DNA from: Aradus depressus
Lineage: Eukaryota; Arthropoda; Insecta; Hemiptera; Aradidae
DNA length: 64,000 nucleotides
Direction: 5' to 3'
Assembly (NCBI GenBank): GCA_963662175.1
Contig: OY759227.1
Location: forward strand, 5,178,501 to 5,242,500
Below, one piece after another: positions 20,951 through 33,395 of the stretch. The position numbers and the translations under genes are program-made. Below the pieces are notes generated by a model. That model searched no databases and was not told the DNA's origin. It worked only from the letters and a program-made list of their open reading frames with translations. Position 1 is the stretch's first letter. Each line of letters starts with the position of its first letter.

Positions 20951-22640
20951 CGACTGACGTTATAGTATTTTTTTTTAAAACCAAATTTAGAAGACGAAAT
21001 CAAAGTAAAAGAAGAAAGAAAATTAAGAAAGAAGAAAAGAAAATGGAAATCAGAAGAACAAAACAAGTTTAAAAAGAAATAAAATACAGTAAAAGTAAAG
21101 AAAAGGTAGCTTTAGGCCTAACCTTACAATTATCAACAAACATTTTAAATAATAATTACAAGATCCACCGACTTCAAAATGAAACTAAATTTTTAGAAGG
21201 GATTAATTTCGCACCCAGGAACAAAATGAAACAGCTAAAAGAAGAAGAAATGAAGAAAATTTGAGGAAATTATAAGCAAAAATAAGAAAAGATCAATATT
21301 CAAAAAACTGATCGGTAGAAGGCGATGAGAATTTTTAGAGAAGGACAGTTAATTATTAAGAAAAGATTGAAGAAGAAAAAGAAGAGAAAAACTGACCACT
21401 TCAGAAAGAAAAGCCAGTAGTCAATTTTGAAGAAAAGGTCAGTTCTAAAATACATCGAATCAACTAGGCCGGATCCCATCTGAAACAATACAAGTGATCC
21501 AAAAGTGTATACCACAAACTTTGAACACTATTTTCGAGAAATGAAGAAGCCAAAAGTGAAAAGAAAAGTTACAGAAAATTAAGATGACAATTTAGAAGGA
21601 AGAAGAAACGGAAGAAACGAGAGAAAACACCAAAAAATTTTAATATTTAGAAGTAAAACAATAGACGACAGGAAAAAGAAACTCGAATCTGCTACCCATA
21701 ATTCCGTGCGGAGGCAGATAGTTAGTCTACGCTGGGTTCTGGTAGAGGTGGAACCTGTGAGAGGCTAGTCTCTAATTTTTTGACAATTTTAGTGAAAAAG
21801 AGTGAGTAAACAAATTAAAGTGAGACTAAGTGACCAGTGCAGGGCAGAGAGGATGTGGGGAGAATGCGGACCTCATGATTTATGATTAGAGAGTAAAATT
21901 TGTAAATACGTTTCAAAGGTGACGTCACGAGGTAGGATTCATTTATTTTTTTGTATATATTTCAATGGCCAATTTTCAAGTTCAAAGTTTTTTTTTATTA
22001 AAATAGTTTTCATTGTAGATATGTTTTGATTTTTTTTTGATTCCCCATATGCTCTCTCAACGAAGTTAACATTTCAAAACTCATGGGGCTCCACGGACTA
22101 CGCCTTTGAGGGATGTACCAATTAATCGGGACAGAAGAATTAATAATGCATTTTTTTACTCGGGAAACATAAGTTGATTTTTTTTTGATTGGTACAATTA
22201 ACGTAATTGTAAAAATTTTGTAGAGTTATTTATGACGTAGTTTTTCTTTAGGAGCTTCACTCCATTAATCAATTTATAATTCATTTTTTTTAGTAAATTA
22301 ACTTCAACAAAATTTAAAATCAGTCAAATATGATTTCTTTTATTAATTATATCAATTCAAAATAAACAATAATCCTTTCATTACGGCATATCCCTTGTGT
22401 GGAAATTAATTCATTTTTTTAATTTATTCAATTTGATATAAATGAAGGCTTAGATATAATAAAAAACCTTTCATTATGGCACCCTTCTTGTGGGGACATC
22501 TTAACCAATATAAATAAAGGCAAATTAATCAATTACCTTTCAGTATAGGGGTTCTAACGCTCCAAAGAAATTCCTTCTTTATGTAAAATCATTAGCCCTC
22601 AAAATTTAAAAAATATATAGATTAAAAACACCGATGCTCC
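20951..22640. other. Unidentified 1.7 kb insertion within polymerase A
   Basis: Polymerase similarity stops near 20950 and resumes near 22641. The intervening DNA is strongly purine-rich on the plus strand from 20970 to 21650, has a GC-richer patch at 21660-21780, then becomes AT-rich with T runs. No long frame, LTR pair or inverted repeat could be recognised. It is most likely a degenerate mobile element. Confidence 0.5.
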
Positions 22641-24563
22641 CTTCGTCTAGTGTCCAACAAGTGGCTTTTGATTCATGTACTGATTGTTACATGTGTAATA
22701 AATAGTTTCTTGACACAGACATCTTGACCGTGTTCATATTACCGGTGAATTTAGGGGGGCAGCACATCAGACCTGTAATTTGCGCTACCAGCCTCCTAAT
22801 TATTTACCACTTTTGGCACACAACTCTTCATCATACGACAATCATTTACTGATACGTGAGCTGGGTTATGATGCTAACAGGATAGACTTAATTCCTAATA
22901 CTGAGGAAAAGTATATATCGTTTATCAAATATGTAGATCCCGATTTCTCCCTACGATTCATAGACACATTTCGATTTATGGCGAGTAGTTTGGACAGTCT
23001 GGTTAGCAATCTACCGGATGTCCCTGAGTTAAAGAAATTTTTCTCTGCGGACAAGGTCCCCCTCCTTACTCGTAAAGGCGTTTTCTCGTACGATTATGTA
23101 ACTTCGTGGGATCGTTTGAATGAGACGTCTCTCCCCCCACAGTCAGCTTTTTACAGTCAGTTAAAGCACTGCGGGGTTTCGGACGCAGACTATCAACATG
23201 CACAAAACGTCTGGCAGCAGTTTAACTGCGCGACCCTCGGTGAATACAGCGATACTTATCTACTAACAGATGTGATCCTTATCGCATCGGTTTTTGAACA
23301 TTTTTGTAATATAACACTCCAAACACACAAGTTAGACCCCTGTCAATATTATACATTACCCGGCCTATCTTGGGACGCCATGCTTCGTTACACTGATGTC
23401 ACATTAGAGCTTTTACTAGACTATAACATGATATTAATGATTGAGTCAGGTATACGTGGTGGTATATGTCAGGCGTCTCATAGATATGTAAAAGCTAATA
23501 ACAAGTTTATGTCAGATTATAATCCTAGTAAAGAATCAAGTTTCATATCTTACGTAGACTGTAACAATCTTTATGGTGATGCTATGGGAAAAAGCCTGCC
23601 TTATGGTGGTTTTGAATGGGTCCCTCCAGATGATGTAAATTTGGAGGCGTGTACTGCCGACGATCCGCAAGGCTTCATTTTAGACGTTAATCTCATTTAT
23701 CCTGAACCCCTCCATCCTCTGCATAATAATCTCCCGTTCCTAGCGAAGAACATAATAGTTGATGGAGTCACCAAATTAGTTCCCCTAAAAAAAAGACAGA
23801 ATTACGTTGTACATTACATGGCTCTGAAACACGCGTTAAGGTCTGAAAATAGAAAAAATAAATAGAGTGTTACGTTTTAAACAATCACGGTGGTTAGAAC
23901 CATATATAAACTTAAATACCCGTCTAAGAACAGCTGCCACTAATGCCTTTGAGAAGGACTTATACAAACTGTTTAACAATTCAATATATGGAAAAACTAT
24001 GGAGAACATAAGAAATAGAAAACGTTTACGTTTAGAAACACAAACAAAATTTATTGCCCGTCCCGACTTTCTGGATAGAACAATTTATAATGAAAACATG
24101 GCCGTATCATTTAAGAAAAGATCGCTTAACATTTGATAAACCTATTTATGTCGGGATGACAATTTTGGATTTGTCAAAAACAACAATGTATAACTTTCAT
24201 TACAATGTTATGCTACCGAAATACGGACTGACCGTCTGCTGTTATGTTATATGGATACTGACAGCTTTATATATAGAATACTTACGGAGAACATATATTC
24301 TGACATGCTAGAAATGATGGAATGTTTTGATAGGTCTGATTTCCCGCATAACCATCCTTGCTATTCTGTTGTAAATAAAAAAGTTATAGGAAAATTTAAA
24401 GATGAGGCTTTAGGCAAAATTATAACAGAGTTTATTGCGTTAAGAGCAAAAATGTATGCCATGTTAATTGCTGGCGAGGAAAAAAAGCGTGCTAAGGGTA
24501 TATAGACGGTTGCCTTAAATAAATATATAACTTTTAAATATTACTTAGATTGCTTAACATCCT
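22641..24563 (+). pseudogene. DNA polymerase B of fossil A: main polymerase domain
   Basis: The clearest segment is 22780-23865 (361 codons) starting inside a treble-clef region (CYMCNK near 22700, FRGAAHQTCNLRY). It then shows AHNSSSYDNHLLIREL, the exonuclease continuation RFIDTFRFM, YSDTYLLTDVILIASVF (exo III type) and the palm motif SYVDCNNLYG in place of DxxSLYP. After frameshifts near 23863 and 24135 come KLFNNSIYGKTMEN (motif B) and MDTDSF (motif C, YxDTDS type) at about 24250-24268. This is the protein-primed DNA polymerase of Polintons (DNA_pol_B_2), which copies the linear element. The segment is cut at 24563 by a gypsy insertion and its C-terminus reappears at 33396. Confidence 0.9.
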
Positions 24564-24702
24564 TGTAATATATTGAGTTTCAGTTGTTCTATTAAATATA
24601 ATATAGTTATCCAAAACACATGTTTTATAATAAAATGTTCAGTTGATGTTAAATAAATGACTTGGGATGGTTACTTATTTTATAATGCTTACATATACAA
24701 TA
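24564..24702 (+). repeat. 5' LTR of gypsy element 2 (139 bp)
   Basis: Nearly identical to 33253-33395. The few differences include GAGTTTCAG versus AAGTTGCAG and a 4 bp length difference near the end. The LTR is unusually short. A primer-binding-like TGGCGAACGAGGA begins at 24705. Confidence 0.92.
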
Positions 24703-24785
24703 TTTGGCGAACGAGGATAAAGCAGCTTTATTTAACAAGGTAAATTCAATTTAACAATACCGTATTTAGTTTACACATTTCAAGA

Positions 24786-25916
24786 ATGCCAGGCAAAAAG
24801 GACCAGAACAAATTACAATTTAAATTTTCTAATTCTTTCTTCAGGAATGGGAATATTACATACAGCGGTTCGAAACAGAACTTGCAATTGTCGATCTCTT
24901 ACACCCCAATTCTGAAAACACCAGAAAAAATTTACTTTTATCTCAAATTGGAGCGAATTCTTTTAAGATCGTTGTTGACCATTTTCGACCTCGTCCCGTC
25001 AGTAGTGTGACGTATGATGAGTTGAAGTCTGCATTGTTAGTATATTATGGCCGACATGTGTGCGTCTTATCAGAGAGACTCATGAGGGTGAAACTGTCAC
25101 CCAGTTCGTGAATAGCTTGCGCGCACTAGCAGGACACTGCGAATTCGGATCCTCTTTAGATGAAAGGTTGCGCGACCAACTAGTCATCGGCATTAACCAA
25201 CAACATTGGCAACAGGAGCTTATGCGATTCCACCCTACAAATAACTTTAAGTTAAGTGATGTAGAATCTACCGCCATATCGTTAGAAAAGGCAACCAGTC
25301 ACCAACAACATCTTCGGAATTTAATAGATACTAGTGTCAACACTTCACACACTAATCATATTTCCCAACAGCGCCCACCCAGAACATACAAGGAGGGAGA
25401 CACCAAACGTAGGCAGCTGGTAAGAGGGGAACACTGTCTCCAGTGCGGCTATACGTTACACAAACAAAATAGAGAGTGTCCCGCGAATGGGCAAGTCTCC
25501 TCTCTTTGTAAAAGAGCAAACCATTTTGCAAGAGTGTGCCTCTCCTCACGTCGAGCATACATTGTGGACAAACAGAGCCAAAGGAAAACAACGCGCAGGG
25601 TAACAGTAAGGTCTCCTACCCGATCTTCAGGGTCTATCTCTTCAGACAGCGAAGATGAAGCACACTCTGCAAAGGTCCGTTCGATACAGAAGGGAAACAA
25701 AGGTCTGCTAGATGTTAAAATAAATGGACAACCGATAGAAATGCTCTATGATCCTGGGGCTTCACAATCGGTGATCAGCGAAAAGACCTGGCGAGACATC
25801 GGTGCACCTCATCTGAAATCTGCAAAAAGTCTAGTTGCCTATACTGACCTAGAAATACACACATTGGGCAAAGCAATGTACAGGTGAATGGCAAAAAGTA
25901 CAGGTGAATGCTTTTA
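24786..25916 (+). pseudogene. Gypsy element 2 Gag and start of protease
   Basis: ATG 24786 opens Gag (MPGKKDQNK). A frameshift near 24845 leads to WEYYIQRFETEL and a conserved VTYDELKSALLVYYG block. After another shift near 25065 the frame 25060-25887 gives VTQFVNSLRALAGHCEFG, DQLVIGINQQHWQQEL and a Cys-rich zinc-knuckle-like CLQCG...H...C region, as in Mag-lineage Gag. The protease follows, with YDPGASQSVIS where DTGAS is expected (T to P next to the catalytic Asp). The protease is cut at 25916 by the LOA insertion and continues at 31309. Confidence 0.85.
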
Positions 25917-26070
25917 TATATATATATATCTATGGTGGGCTGGTGCATTACACCTAGGGACCTAAGCACTCAGTGCTTTTATCCCTTCCCTGGAAGCGCT
26001 TGGCTTCCCCCTTATTATATTACCTATATGCCTATATTTATACTAACTTATACTACCTGACCCAAGTCCT

Positions 26071-29000
26071 TCATGGAGTGCTCAGTCTCCCAGTTTCCTT
26101 AATGAACCTAAGAATGCTCTCATAGTCCAATCTTCTAAAGTCTTCCTCTGCGATTGCATCTCTACCAAAGATGTGGAATCTTATTCGCGCATATCCCGAG
26201 CGAGTGTGCCGCCGTTTCATCTTCTTCCCCACATCTATCGCAGGTAGGACTGTCCCTGACTCCCACAGTGTGTAGATGTCTATTGAACGGACCATGTCCT
26301 GTGAGAACTCCAGTCAGTTGCCTGAGCTCGTTCCTTTTGAGGTTCAGGATCTCGTCTTTCAGAACCCTGGACTCCCCTCCCAGGAACATCTTCGACTGCC
26401 TGCATGTGGTCTTTTCTCTCCAAGTTCGCTCCAAAAGGTCCTTAGTCCATTCTTTGATTCGGGTTCGGTATGTCTCCCGAGATACTCCCAGCACCGGTTC
26501 TGGCCCCATGAAAGGTTTACTTGAACCTTCCTTGGCTAGTCGGTCCGCCTCTTCGTTTCCCTGGATCCCCGAATGTCCGGGAACCCAGTAGAGTCCAACC
26601 TTCTTGCGGTTTCCTAGGATGTTTAACTGATTTGCGCACTCTCTTACCAGCTTTGATTTGATTTCTGCGCTGGCAAGTGCTTGGAGTGCTGCTTGACTAT
26701 CGGAGAAGATTTTCACCTCCTCCATGTCGCTGTTCAGTACCTCTCTTCTGGACGCACATTCCAGGATGGCCATCACCTCCGCTTGAAATACCGTAGCATG
26801 GGATCCCAGCGGGATGACGGCCTCCACCTCCAGATTCGGGATCCATACACCTCCTCCCGTGAGTCCTGTGTCCTTCTGCCTAGAACCGTCTGTAAAGCAA
26901 AATATATGCTTCCCAGTAACTTCTGTCGCTTCTTGCTGTGCTCTCTCTCTACTCCTGATGGTTACTGCATACTTCCTATTTAGGTTGGTGCGCTGTACCA
27001 TCTCATCTTTTCTCCATTTAAATATGGGATCTATCTCACTTAATACCTCCTTGATTCTGGAGTGTCCCCCTCTGAACGCCCTATTCCACTCTCCTTTAGC
27101 CTCGAGACTGCAGCAGGTATTCATTGCTGAATTTCGTACACTTACATCCAGAGGCTCAATTCCTACTATCATAGCCATAGCAGCCGTGGGCGTTGTTCTC
27201 ATAGCTCCGGTTGCTGCAAGGCATACTAGACGTACTATCTTTTGAAGTTTACTGCTTACACTCTGTTGCGCCACCTTGTGCTACCAGCACACCGCAGCAT
27301 AAGTGACTCGTGGTTTGATCACCGCCTCATATATCCAAACTACTGATTTAGGTCTAATACCCCATGTTCTCCCAATTGCTCTTCTGCACTGCCAGAATGC
27401 CCCAATAGATTTATTGTGGGTGGCCTGGATGTGTATTCTCCATGACAATGAAGTATCCAGGTGTATTCCCAGATATTTCACATTATCACTCAGTTCCAGC
27501 TCTCGTCCGAACAGTTTGGGTCTAAAGAGACCCTCTCTCTTTCTCTTTCTGGTGAAGAGGACTAATTTCGTTTTGTTCGGACTAACGGTCAGTCCCTTAT
27601 CTTCACACCATTCTCCTACAATATCTAGGGCTGCTTGCATCGCAGAGCAGACAGTATCCAGGAACTTTCCTCTGATCAGGATGACTCCATCATCAGAGTA
27701 GGCCTGCATGTAATATCCTTCTCTGTTCAGTTTGCAGATAAGCTCGTCCACCACCAGGCACCAAAGATGAGGTGACAGACACCCTCCTTGCGGACTGCCC
27801 TTGGTGGCGTTTACCTCCGCTATGCGCTGCCATGTTTGGCAATCACTCTTCTTGTTGCTAACAGGTTGCTGATCCATCTAGTGATGGTCGGTTTTACCTG
27901 ACCTTTCTGTAGGGCCTCTTCAATACTATGAAAGGATATGCTGTCAAATGCCCCCTCGATATCGAAGAAGCATCCGAGAGCGTACTCTTTGTGCTCGATG
28001 GTTTCCTCAATCCTACCTACTAGGCTGTGAAGGGCTGTAGTTGTTGATCTACCCTTCAGATACGCATGTTGGTTTCTGTGTAGGGTTTTTCCTACCTTGC
28101 CCTCTTCCATGATGTACTTATCAACCAGCTTCTCCGTCCCTTTCAAAAGAAATGACGATAGGCTGATCATCCTGTATGATTTTGGCTGCATGTAGTCTGC
28201 CTTCCCTGGTTTGGGTATAAACACTGCTCTAACTTCTCTCCATTTCTTAGGTATGTATCCTGTAGAAATGCTCATTCTCATCAGCTCGCTCCATAGTTGT
28301 CCTAGTCTTCCCCAACTTCTTTGAAGAATTATGGGTATAAGTCCATCTGGTCCTGCTGATTTGAACGGCCCAAATGAGCTTATAGCCCATTTAGCCGCTC
28401 GTTCACTAATTATTAACCTAGCCATTGTTTGGTCTTATCTATTGCTCGACCGCTCTGTATCCCCCTCTCTTCGTCTCTCCCAGGTCGCACCTGGTAGGTG
28501 TGACCTTAGCATTATTTCTAGCGTTTCCTCATTATTGAGGGTTCCAGTTCCGTCGTTTCTTTTCACCGTCCCAAGCCTTGCTTCACCGCACTTGCTCAGG
28601 ATCTTCATTATTCTCGACGATTCTCTTGCCCCTTCAACTTCCTCGCAAAACCGTTTCCTGTTTTCCCATTTGGCTTTTCTTATTTCCTTACTATATTCTT
28701 TCTTTGCTTCTTTGTAGAGGACCCACTGCGGTTCCTCTTTAGATCTTCTTGCTTTCTTCTTTAGTTTTCTGCATCGTTTTTGTAGGGAGCTTAGAATGGC
28801 TCCCCACCATGGTGCCCTCTTTGTTTCTCTGCGTATTTGCGGACAGGCAGCCTCAAAGGCGCCCAGCGCAATCCTTCTGAGTGTCTCTTCCATCTGGTCT
28901 ATGTTTGAGAATGTGGTTTCCCCCAGATTTCCTACTGCTGCGTCTATCTCTCTATCGAAGATTCTCCAATTTATCTTTCGTGGATTTCTCCAGCTTTCTG

Positions 29001-29680
29001 TTTCTCTGATTTTGGCTTTAATTTTAAAACTTATCGGTCTGTGGTCTGATTGTGCCAGTATGTCTGAGACCCTCCAGTCTAGAATTGTATCTAACATGTC
29101 CTCCGAGACTAGTAATATCTATAACCTCACTTCTATTTCTTACCATGAACGTTGGTTCTACCCCTCTATTCATAGTAAATAAGTTTTGACTTACCAGAAA
29201 CTCCAATAACTCAATCCCTCTCCTGTTGCAGTCCGAGCTTCCCCAGGCTGTATGGTGCGAGTTCGAGTCGTAGCCAATAATTAGGGGAAGTCCTACTGAT
29301 TTGCATCTCTCCGCCAGCCGTTCCATCTCTATCGACGGGGGAGGCGTCTCTGCGTCGTAGGGAAGGTAGGATGATGCGAGCACCATCCTATTCCCGTTCT
29401 CTGTTTCAAGACTAACCGCTCTCAAATCTCTGGAACAGAACTCATTTAGCAGTATGCATTCTATGTCCGCGGTGGTGACAATGCATGCACGTGCTCCAGG
29501 ATGCTCTCCACTCCACACCCTCAGTCCGCCACCGCCCCAGCCAGTTAAATGGCCCCGGGCTGTGTACGGTTCCTGGACCAGACATATACTCCTGCTCATA
29601 GTGGAGAGCACCCTGGAGCACTCTGCCACCGCGGCTCTGCTCTTGTGCAAATTACATTGCAAACAATGTAATTCACCCAT
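26071..29680 (-). pseudogene. LOA LINE ORF2: endonuclease, reverse transcriptase, RNase H
   Basis: Read from 29680: an APE-type endonuclease (QCNLHKS start, VQEPY, IIGYDSNSHHTAWGS, and QSDHRPISF after a frameshift near 29080). The RT comes next with SAGPDGLIPIILQ, FIPKPGK, FDIEGAFDSI, GSPQGGCLSPHLW and YSDDGVILIRGKF; the catalytic box is YSDD rather than YADD. A frameshift lies near 27850. RNase H follows with FTDGSRQKDT, FQAEVMAILE, IFSDSQAAL and WVPGHSGIQGNEEADRLAKEG. A final frameshift near 26200 puts the C-terminus (GRDAIAEEDFRRLDYESI) in another frame ending at 26071. The combination of RT style and RNase H points to the LOA clade. Confidence 0.88.
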
Positions 29681-29681
29681 C

Positions 29682-30675
29682 TTACCTTCGCTCTTTTGCT
29701 GTGTCTCCTTCTGCCGGTGCCCCTGTCCTCTCTATGTGGATACGGGTCATCTGGTAGTAGGGCCTCCAGTTAAGACTCTCCAAGACTTGTATAGATGCAG
29801 AGTCTATCAGTAATGATAGCTTGCACCCTTTCTCCGATGGATAGTATCCTATCACTTTCCATTTCTCTGTTCTAAGACCTTTGTTCTGACCCTTGAGCCA
29901 TACAAGTGTCTTCTCTACTGGTTGTTTGTCCTCACCTGGGATGTAGACGGAGACTTTCTCCATACGGGGTATGTCTGCCCCCGTCCTCATCTCATACGTT
30001 ACCTCTCCTCTAGGTGGAATGGTCAGTTTTACCGTCCATTCTTTCGTTTCCTCATCCCCGCAGGTGGTGAGGAACATGCCCTCGCTCACCAGTCCAGACT
30101 CCTCATACCTTGGCCACCAGTCCTCCAGACTTGTGCCTTTCCTACCTTCCAGATCACCAATATGTTCCATGAAGGTATTCCTTATATGTTTGACGTCCAC
30201 CTCCTGGACGTCGATCTCGTCTGTACGAATGATGGCAACTTGGAGTTCCGTCTTCGTAGTTCCTAGTTTGGGCCTTTTAGTTACCTTTTGTTGGTGTTTC
30301 CTCCAACGGACGCTTCTTCTTCTTTTTCTTTTTCTTACTTACTAGGGTGAAGTCGCTACCTCCGACCCCAGAACCAGATGGCTTTGGTGACGAAAGCAGT
30401 AGCTCCTCCATACTCCTCGATAGCTCTTTCATACTCTCTGGTTTGTCCCCCAGAGTTGCCTCATCTAGAGAGGCACTTCGTTTTCCGGCAGTCTCCTCTT
30501 TGGAGGTGGACTGCCTTCAGGGGACTATATCACCTTTCTTACCTTTGTTTTGCTTGGAGCAAGTAGTTTTGACGTCTGCGATGCCTTGGTCCGCAACATC
30601 TGCAGCGCTCTTCATGGAGATTTTAGCACCCTCTTTTGCCATGGACTGAGGGCCTGGGCCGGTTGAACTTTTCAT
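29682..30675 (-). pseudogene. LOA LINE ORF1, DUF4780-like RNA-binding protein
   Basis: ATG 30675 opens a Ser/Lys-rich N-terminus with a run of eight or more lysines. A TGA near 30528 and a stop with frameshift near 30265 interrupt it. The conserved C-terminal half (29682-30200) carries LVWLKGQNKGLRTEKWKVIG and LLIDSASIQVLE, the DUF4780 pattern seen in ORF1 of insect LINEs. It ends just before ORF2. The protein would coat LINE RNA. Confidence 0.75.
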
Positions 30676-31308
30676 GTTTGCTAGAAAAGAGGGGAGGGGA
30701 GGTGTGTTATGTAGGATGTATATGTATAGTGAGTGGTGTATGGAGGTTTGAGATCCCTTTCCCTGGCGACTACCTTTGTTGTCTCCTCAGGTAGCTGCCG
30801 TCTTCTGGTGTTGGGGATCTTTCCCCTCCGTGTGCGTGGTCAGTCTGGTCAATGCCAGACTGACCGGTGTATTGTTGTGTATCGGTCAGGCTCTTGAGCA
30901 TCCATGCACCGAGGTACCCAGGCGCCCCGGTGCACTTGCACCCGAGCATCCAGGCACCCCAGCACCCGATAACCCAAGTGCCCCACCCGTGTTGTAACCA
31001 AATAGGCGCCGGTGGAGGTGTGAGTTGAGCGTCTATTCGAATGTTTGTCGCCAGAGCCCGATCCGCCACTATCTCTCGAGAGGCCCAATTTCCTCCCGTC
31101 GGAAGCTCCTAGGGGGTCGAGGTGCTGCGGGGGTGACCATCGCCTCCCCCTGCTCCCCACCCCCCAGAAGATCCCGAAAAAGAGAAAGCGTTGCCCAGCC
31201 CCCACGGCGTGGACGAGGGTTGACTTAGATGGCACAGACTGGAATCGCCGAAGCTTTCAGCCAGTATGTGACACATCCCTTAGGGGCCCTTAGGGGTAAA
31301 TGCTTTTA

Positions 31309-33236
31309 ATAAATCTCTTAATTTATCCATATATGTAGTAAAAAAACACGACATTCCATTGTTCGGATTGAATTGGACTTTGTCATTCGAACTTCCCTTG
31401 CCTACACCAAAGAATGCACAACAACTCAGGGCTCTACTTGGCAGTATAAATGACTACAGCCGCTTTATCAGAAATTTGCAGACTATATGCGCACCCTTAT
31501 ACAGACTCATCAGCAAAAATACAACTTGGAACTGGACGAAAGAAGACGACTATATCATTGGGAAACTGAAGGAAATTCTGACATCCTCACAGACGCTTGT
31601 TCATTATGACCCCTCGTTACCGCTTGTTGTCACAGCGGATGCAAGTTATATGGGACTGGGAGCTGTACTGTTCCACCGATATCCAGACTCTTCGCATTCA
31701 CATCAAGGACATTAAGTGAAGCTGAACGCAAGTATTCTTCAATCGACAAGGAAGCGTTGGCATTAATTTTCGCAGTCAAGAAATATGACCAATACCTTTT
31801 CGGACGATCATTCATTCTGAAAACAGATCACAAAGCACTGGAAAGGTTATTAGGGGATAAGTGTGAAATACCCCGTATGGCTGCAAATAGGCTGGCACGC
31901 TGGGCTCTCATTCTTTCTGCATATCAGTATCACATTGAGTACCAAGCTGGGAGAAACAACACACCCGCCGACGCCTTGTCGCGCTTGCCCCTCGCCAATC
32001 AGCATTTGACATCCGAAGAAACGATGGGTAAAGCAACAGATGGCCATCTTCTACATCTTCGCCTTCAAGATCTCCCAATATCAAAACAGAAACTTGTCCT
32101 GAGCACTAAAAAGGATCCACATTTATCCAAGGTACTACGATATGTACAGCAGACATGGCTTGACAGGAAAGAACTAGCACCTGACATCCTCACTTACTAC
32201 GAGAAGAGAGAAGAAATATCGTGTGAGGAAGAAATATTGCTTTGGCAGGGAAGAATTATTGTTCCACATGAATTTCGAAGAATCATATTAAAAATGTTGC
32301 ATGAAGGACATCCGGGTGTGGTGGCAATCAAATCTATTGCTAAGTTTCAGGTATGGTGGCCAGGACTATATCAAGACATCGAGTCATTCGTGAAGCGCTG
32401 CTCCAGCTGCCAACAAGTGAGACCCCGAGAACCGGAAGCACCTCTGTTTTCCTGGACACTCCCTTCCGAACCTTGGGCACGCTTACATATAGACTATGCA
32501 GGACCATTCAAAGGCAAAGACTGGTTAATAATTGTTGATGCCTACACGAAATGGCTGGAAGTAATACCAACTTCGAACACATCAGCATCAGACAATTTCG
32601 AACATCAGAGAAGTCATTGGAAGATTTGGAGTGTCACGAGTGATCGTGACGGACAATGGACCTCAATTTACATCTTTTGAATTTAATAACTTTTGCAATA
32701 AAAATTTCATAAAACATGTCACCAGTACACCGTACCACCCGAAAACAAACGGGTTAGCCGAACGAGCTGTTAGAACCTTCAAAGACAGAATGAAAGCCAG
32801 TGAACCGGGAGACATAAAGATACATCTACAACAGTTTCTGATGTTTTATAGAAACAGCAGTCATGCCACTACTGGCAGAAGTCCGGCGGAACGTTTACTT
32901 GGGCGACTTATCAGGACTAGAATAGATCTCTTAAAACCAAATCATGAAGCGAGAGTCGATTTTGCTATTTTTAAGCAGGCTAAGTATCATGATGCTAGAA
33001 CAAAGGAACGCGAATTCGAATGCGGCGATCTGGTTTGGGCACTCAACCCGGGAAGGAAGGGCTACACTAGAGGATTCATCTCTGAAAGAACTGGACCGTT
33101 ATCGTACATTGTAACCATAGAGGGAGTCCAGAGACGGAAACATGCGGACAAGCTCCGGAGCCGGGCTAACTTCCCCGAAGATCCTGAACCTCCGGATCAG
33201 CCGGCATCTCACCACCACCTTGAGGATGCAGGCTAA
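31309..33236 (+). pseudogene. Gypsy element 2 Pol: protease end, RNase H, integrase; RT palm deleted
   Basis: After the LINE the protease C-terminus continues (DIPLFGLNWTLSF), then jumps directly to PTPKNAQQLRALLGSINDY, the RT connection region. The fingers-palm part with the YxDD box is absent, so this copy could not reverse-transcribe even before the LINE arrived. RNase H is represented by VTADASYMGLGAVL and TDHKALERLLG with one frameshift near 31720. Integrase shows HEGHPGVVAIK and CSSCQQ (HHCC), then LHIDYAGPF, TDNGPQFTSFEF after a frameshift near 32640, and GLAERAVRTFKDRM (DDE). The frame stops at 33236, before a purine tract and the 3' LTR. Confidence 0.9.
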
Positions 33237-33252
33237 AAGACGAAGGAGGAGA

Positions 33253-33395
33253 TGTAATATATTAAGTTGCAGTTGTTCTATTAAATATAATATAGTTATC
33301 CAAAACACATGTTTTATAATAAAATGTTCAGTTGATGTTAAATAAATGACTTGCGATGGTTACTTATTTTATAATGCTTATTTTATAATACAATA
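33253..33395 (+). repeat. 3' LTR of gypsy element 2 (143 bp)
   Basis: Partner of 24564-24702. A GAAGGAGGAGA purine tract (33242-33252) precedes it, and the target duplication ATCCT follows at 33396-33400. Confidence 0.92.

Larger units (their letters stand above)
25917..31298 (-). mobile_element. LOA-clade LINE, full length, nested in gypsy element 2
   Basis: A minus-strand non-LTR element of about 5.4 kb with two ORFs (ORF1 with a DUF4780-like domain; ORF2 with endonuclease, RT and RNase H). It is flanked by a perfect 10 bp duplication AATGCTTTTA (25907-25916 and 31299-31308). The 3' end is at the left, finishing in a TATATA microsatellite after a conserved-looking 3' UTR. The 5' end at 31298 follows a GC-richer 600 bp 5' UTR. 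Both ORFs carry frameshifts, so it is dead in spite of being full length. It is the youngest layer in this nest. Confidence 0.92.
24564..33395 (+). mobile_element. Ty3/gypsy element 2, Mag-like, with nested LINE
   Basis: Short LTRs (24564-24702 and 33253-33395) start with TGTAATATATT and end with ACAATA. They are flanked by a perfect 5 bp target duplication ATCCT (24559-24563 and 33396-33400). The insertion splits polymerase A, whose frame resumes right after the right-hand ATCCT. TTTGGCGAACGAGGA directly inside the 5' LTR fits the TTTGGCGACGAGG start of Mag-like elements, and a purine tract precedes the 3' LTR. The internal region contains Gag, protease, RNase H and integrase, but the RT palm has been deleted and a 5.4 kb LOA LINE interrupts the protease. 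Confidence 0.93.

Noticed and set aside
26154..27245. Several plus-strand frames up to 145 codons
   Set aside because: Antisense shadows of the LOA RNase H and RT regions, without recognisable domains.
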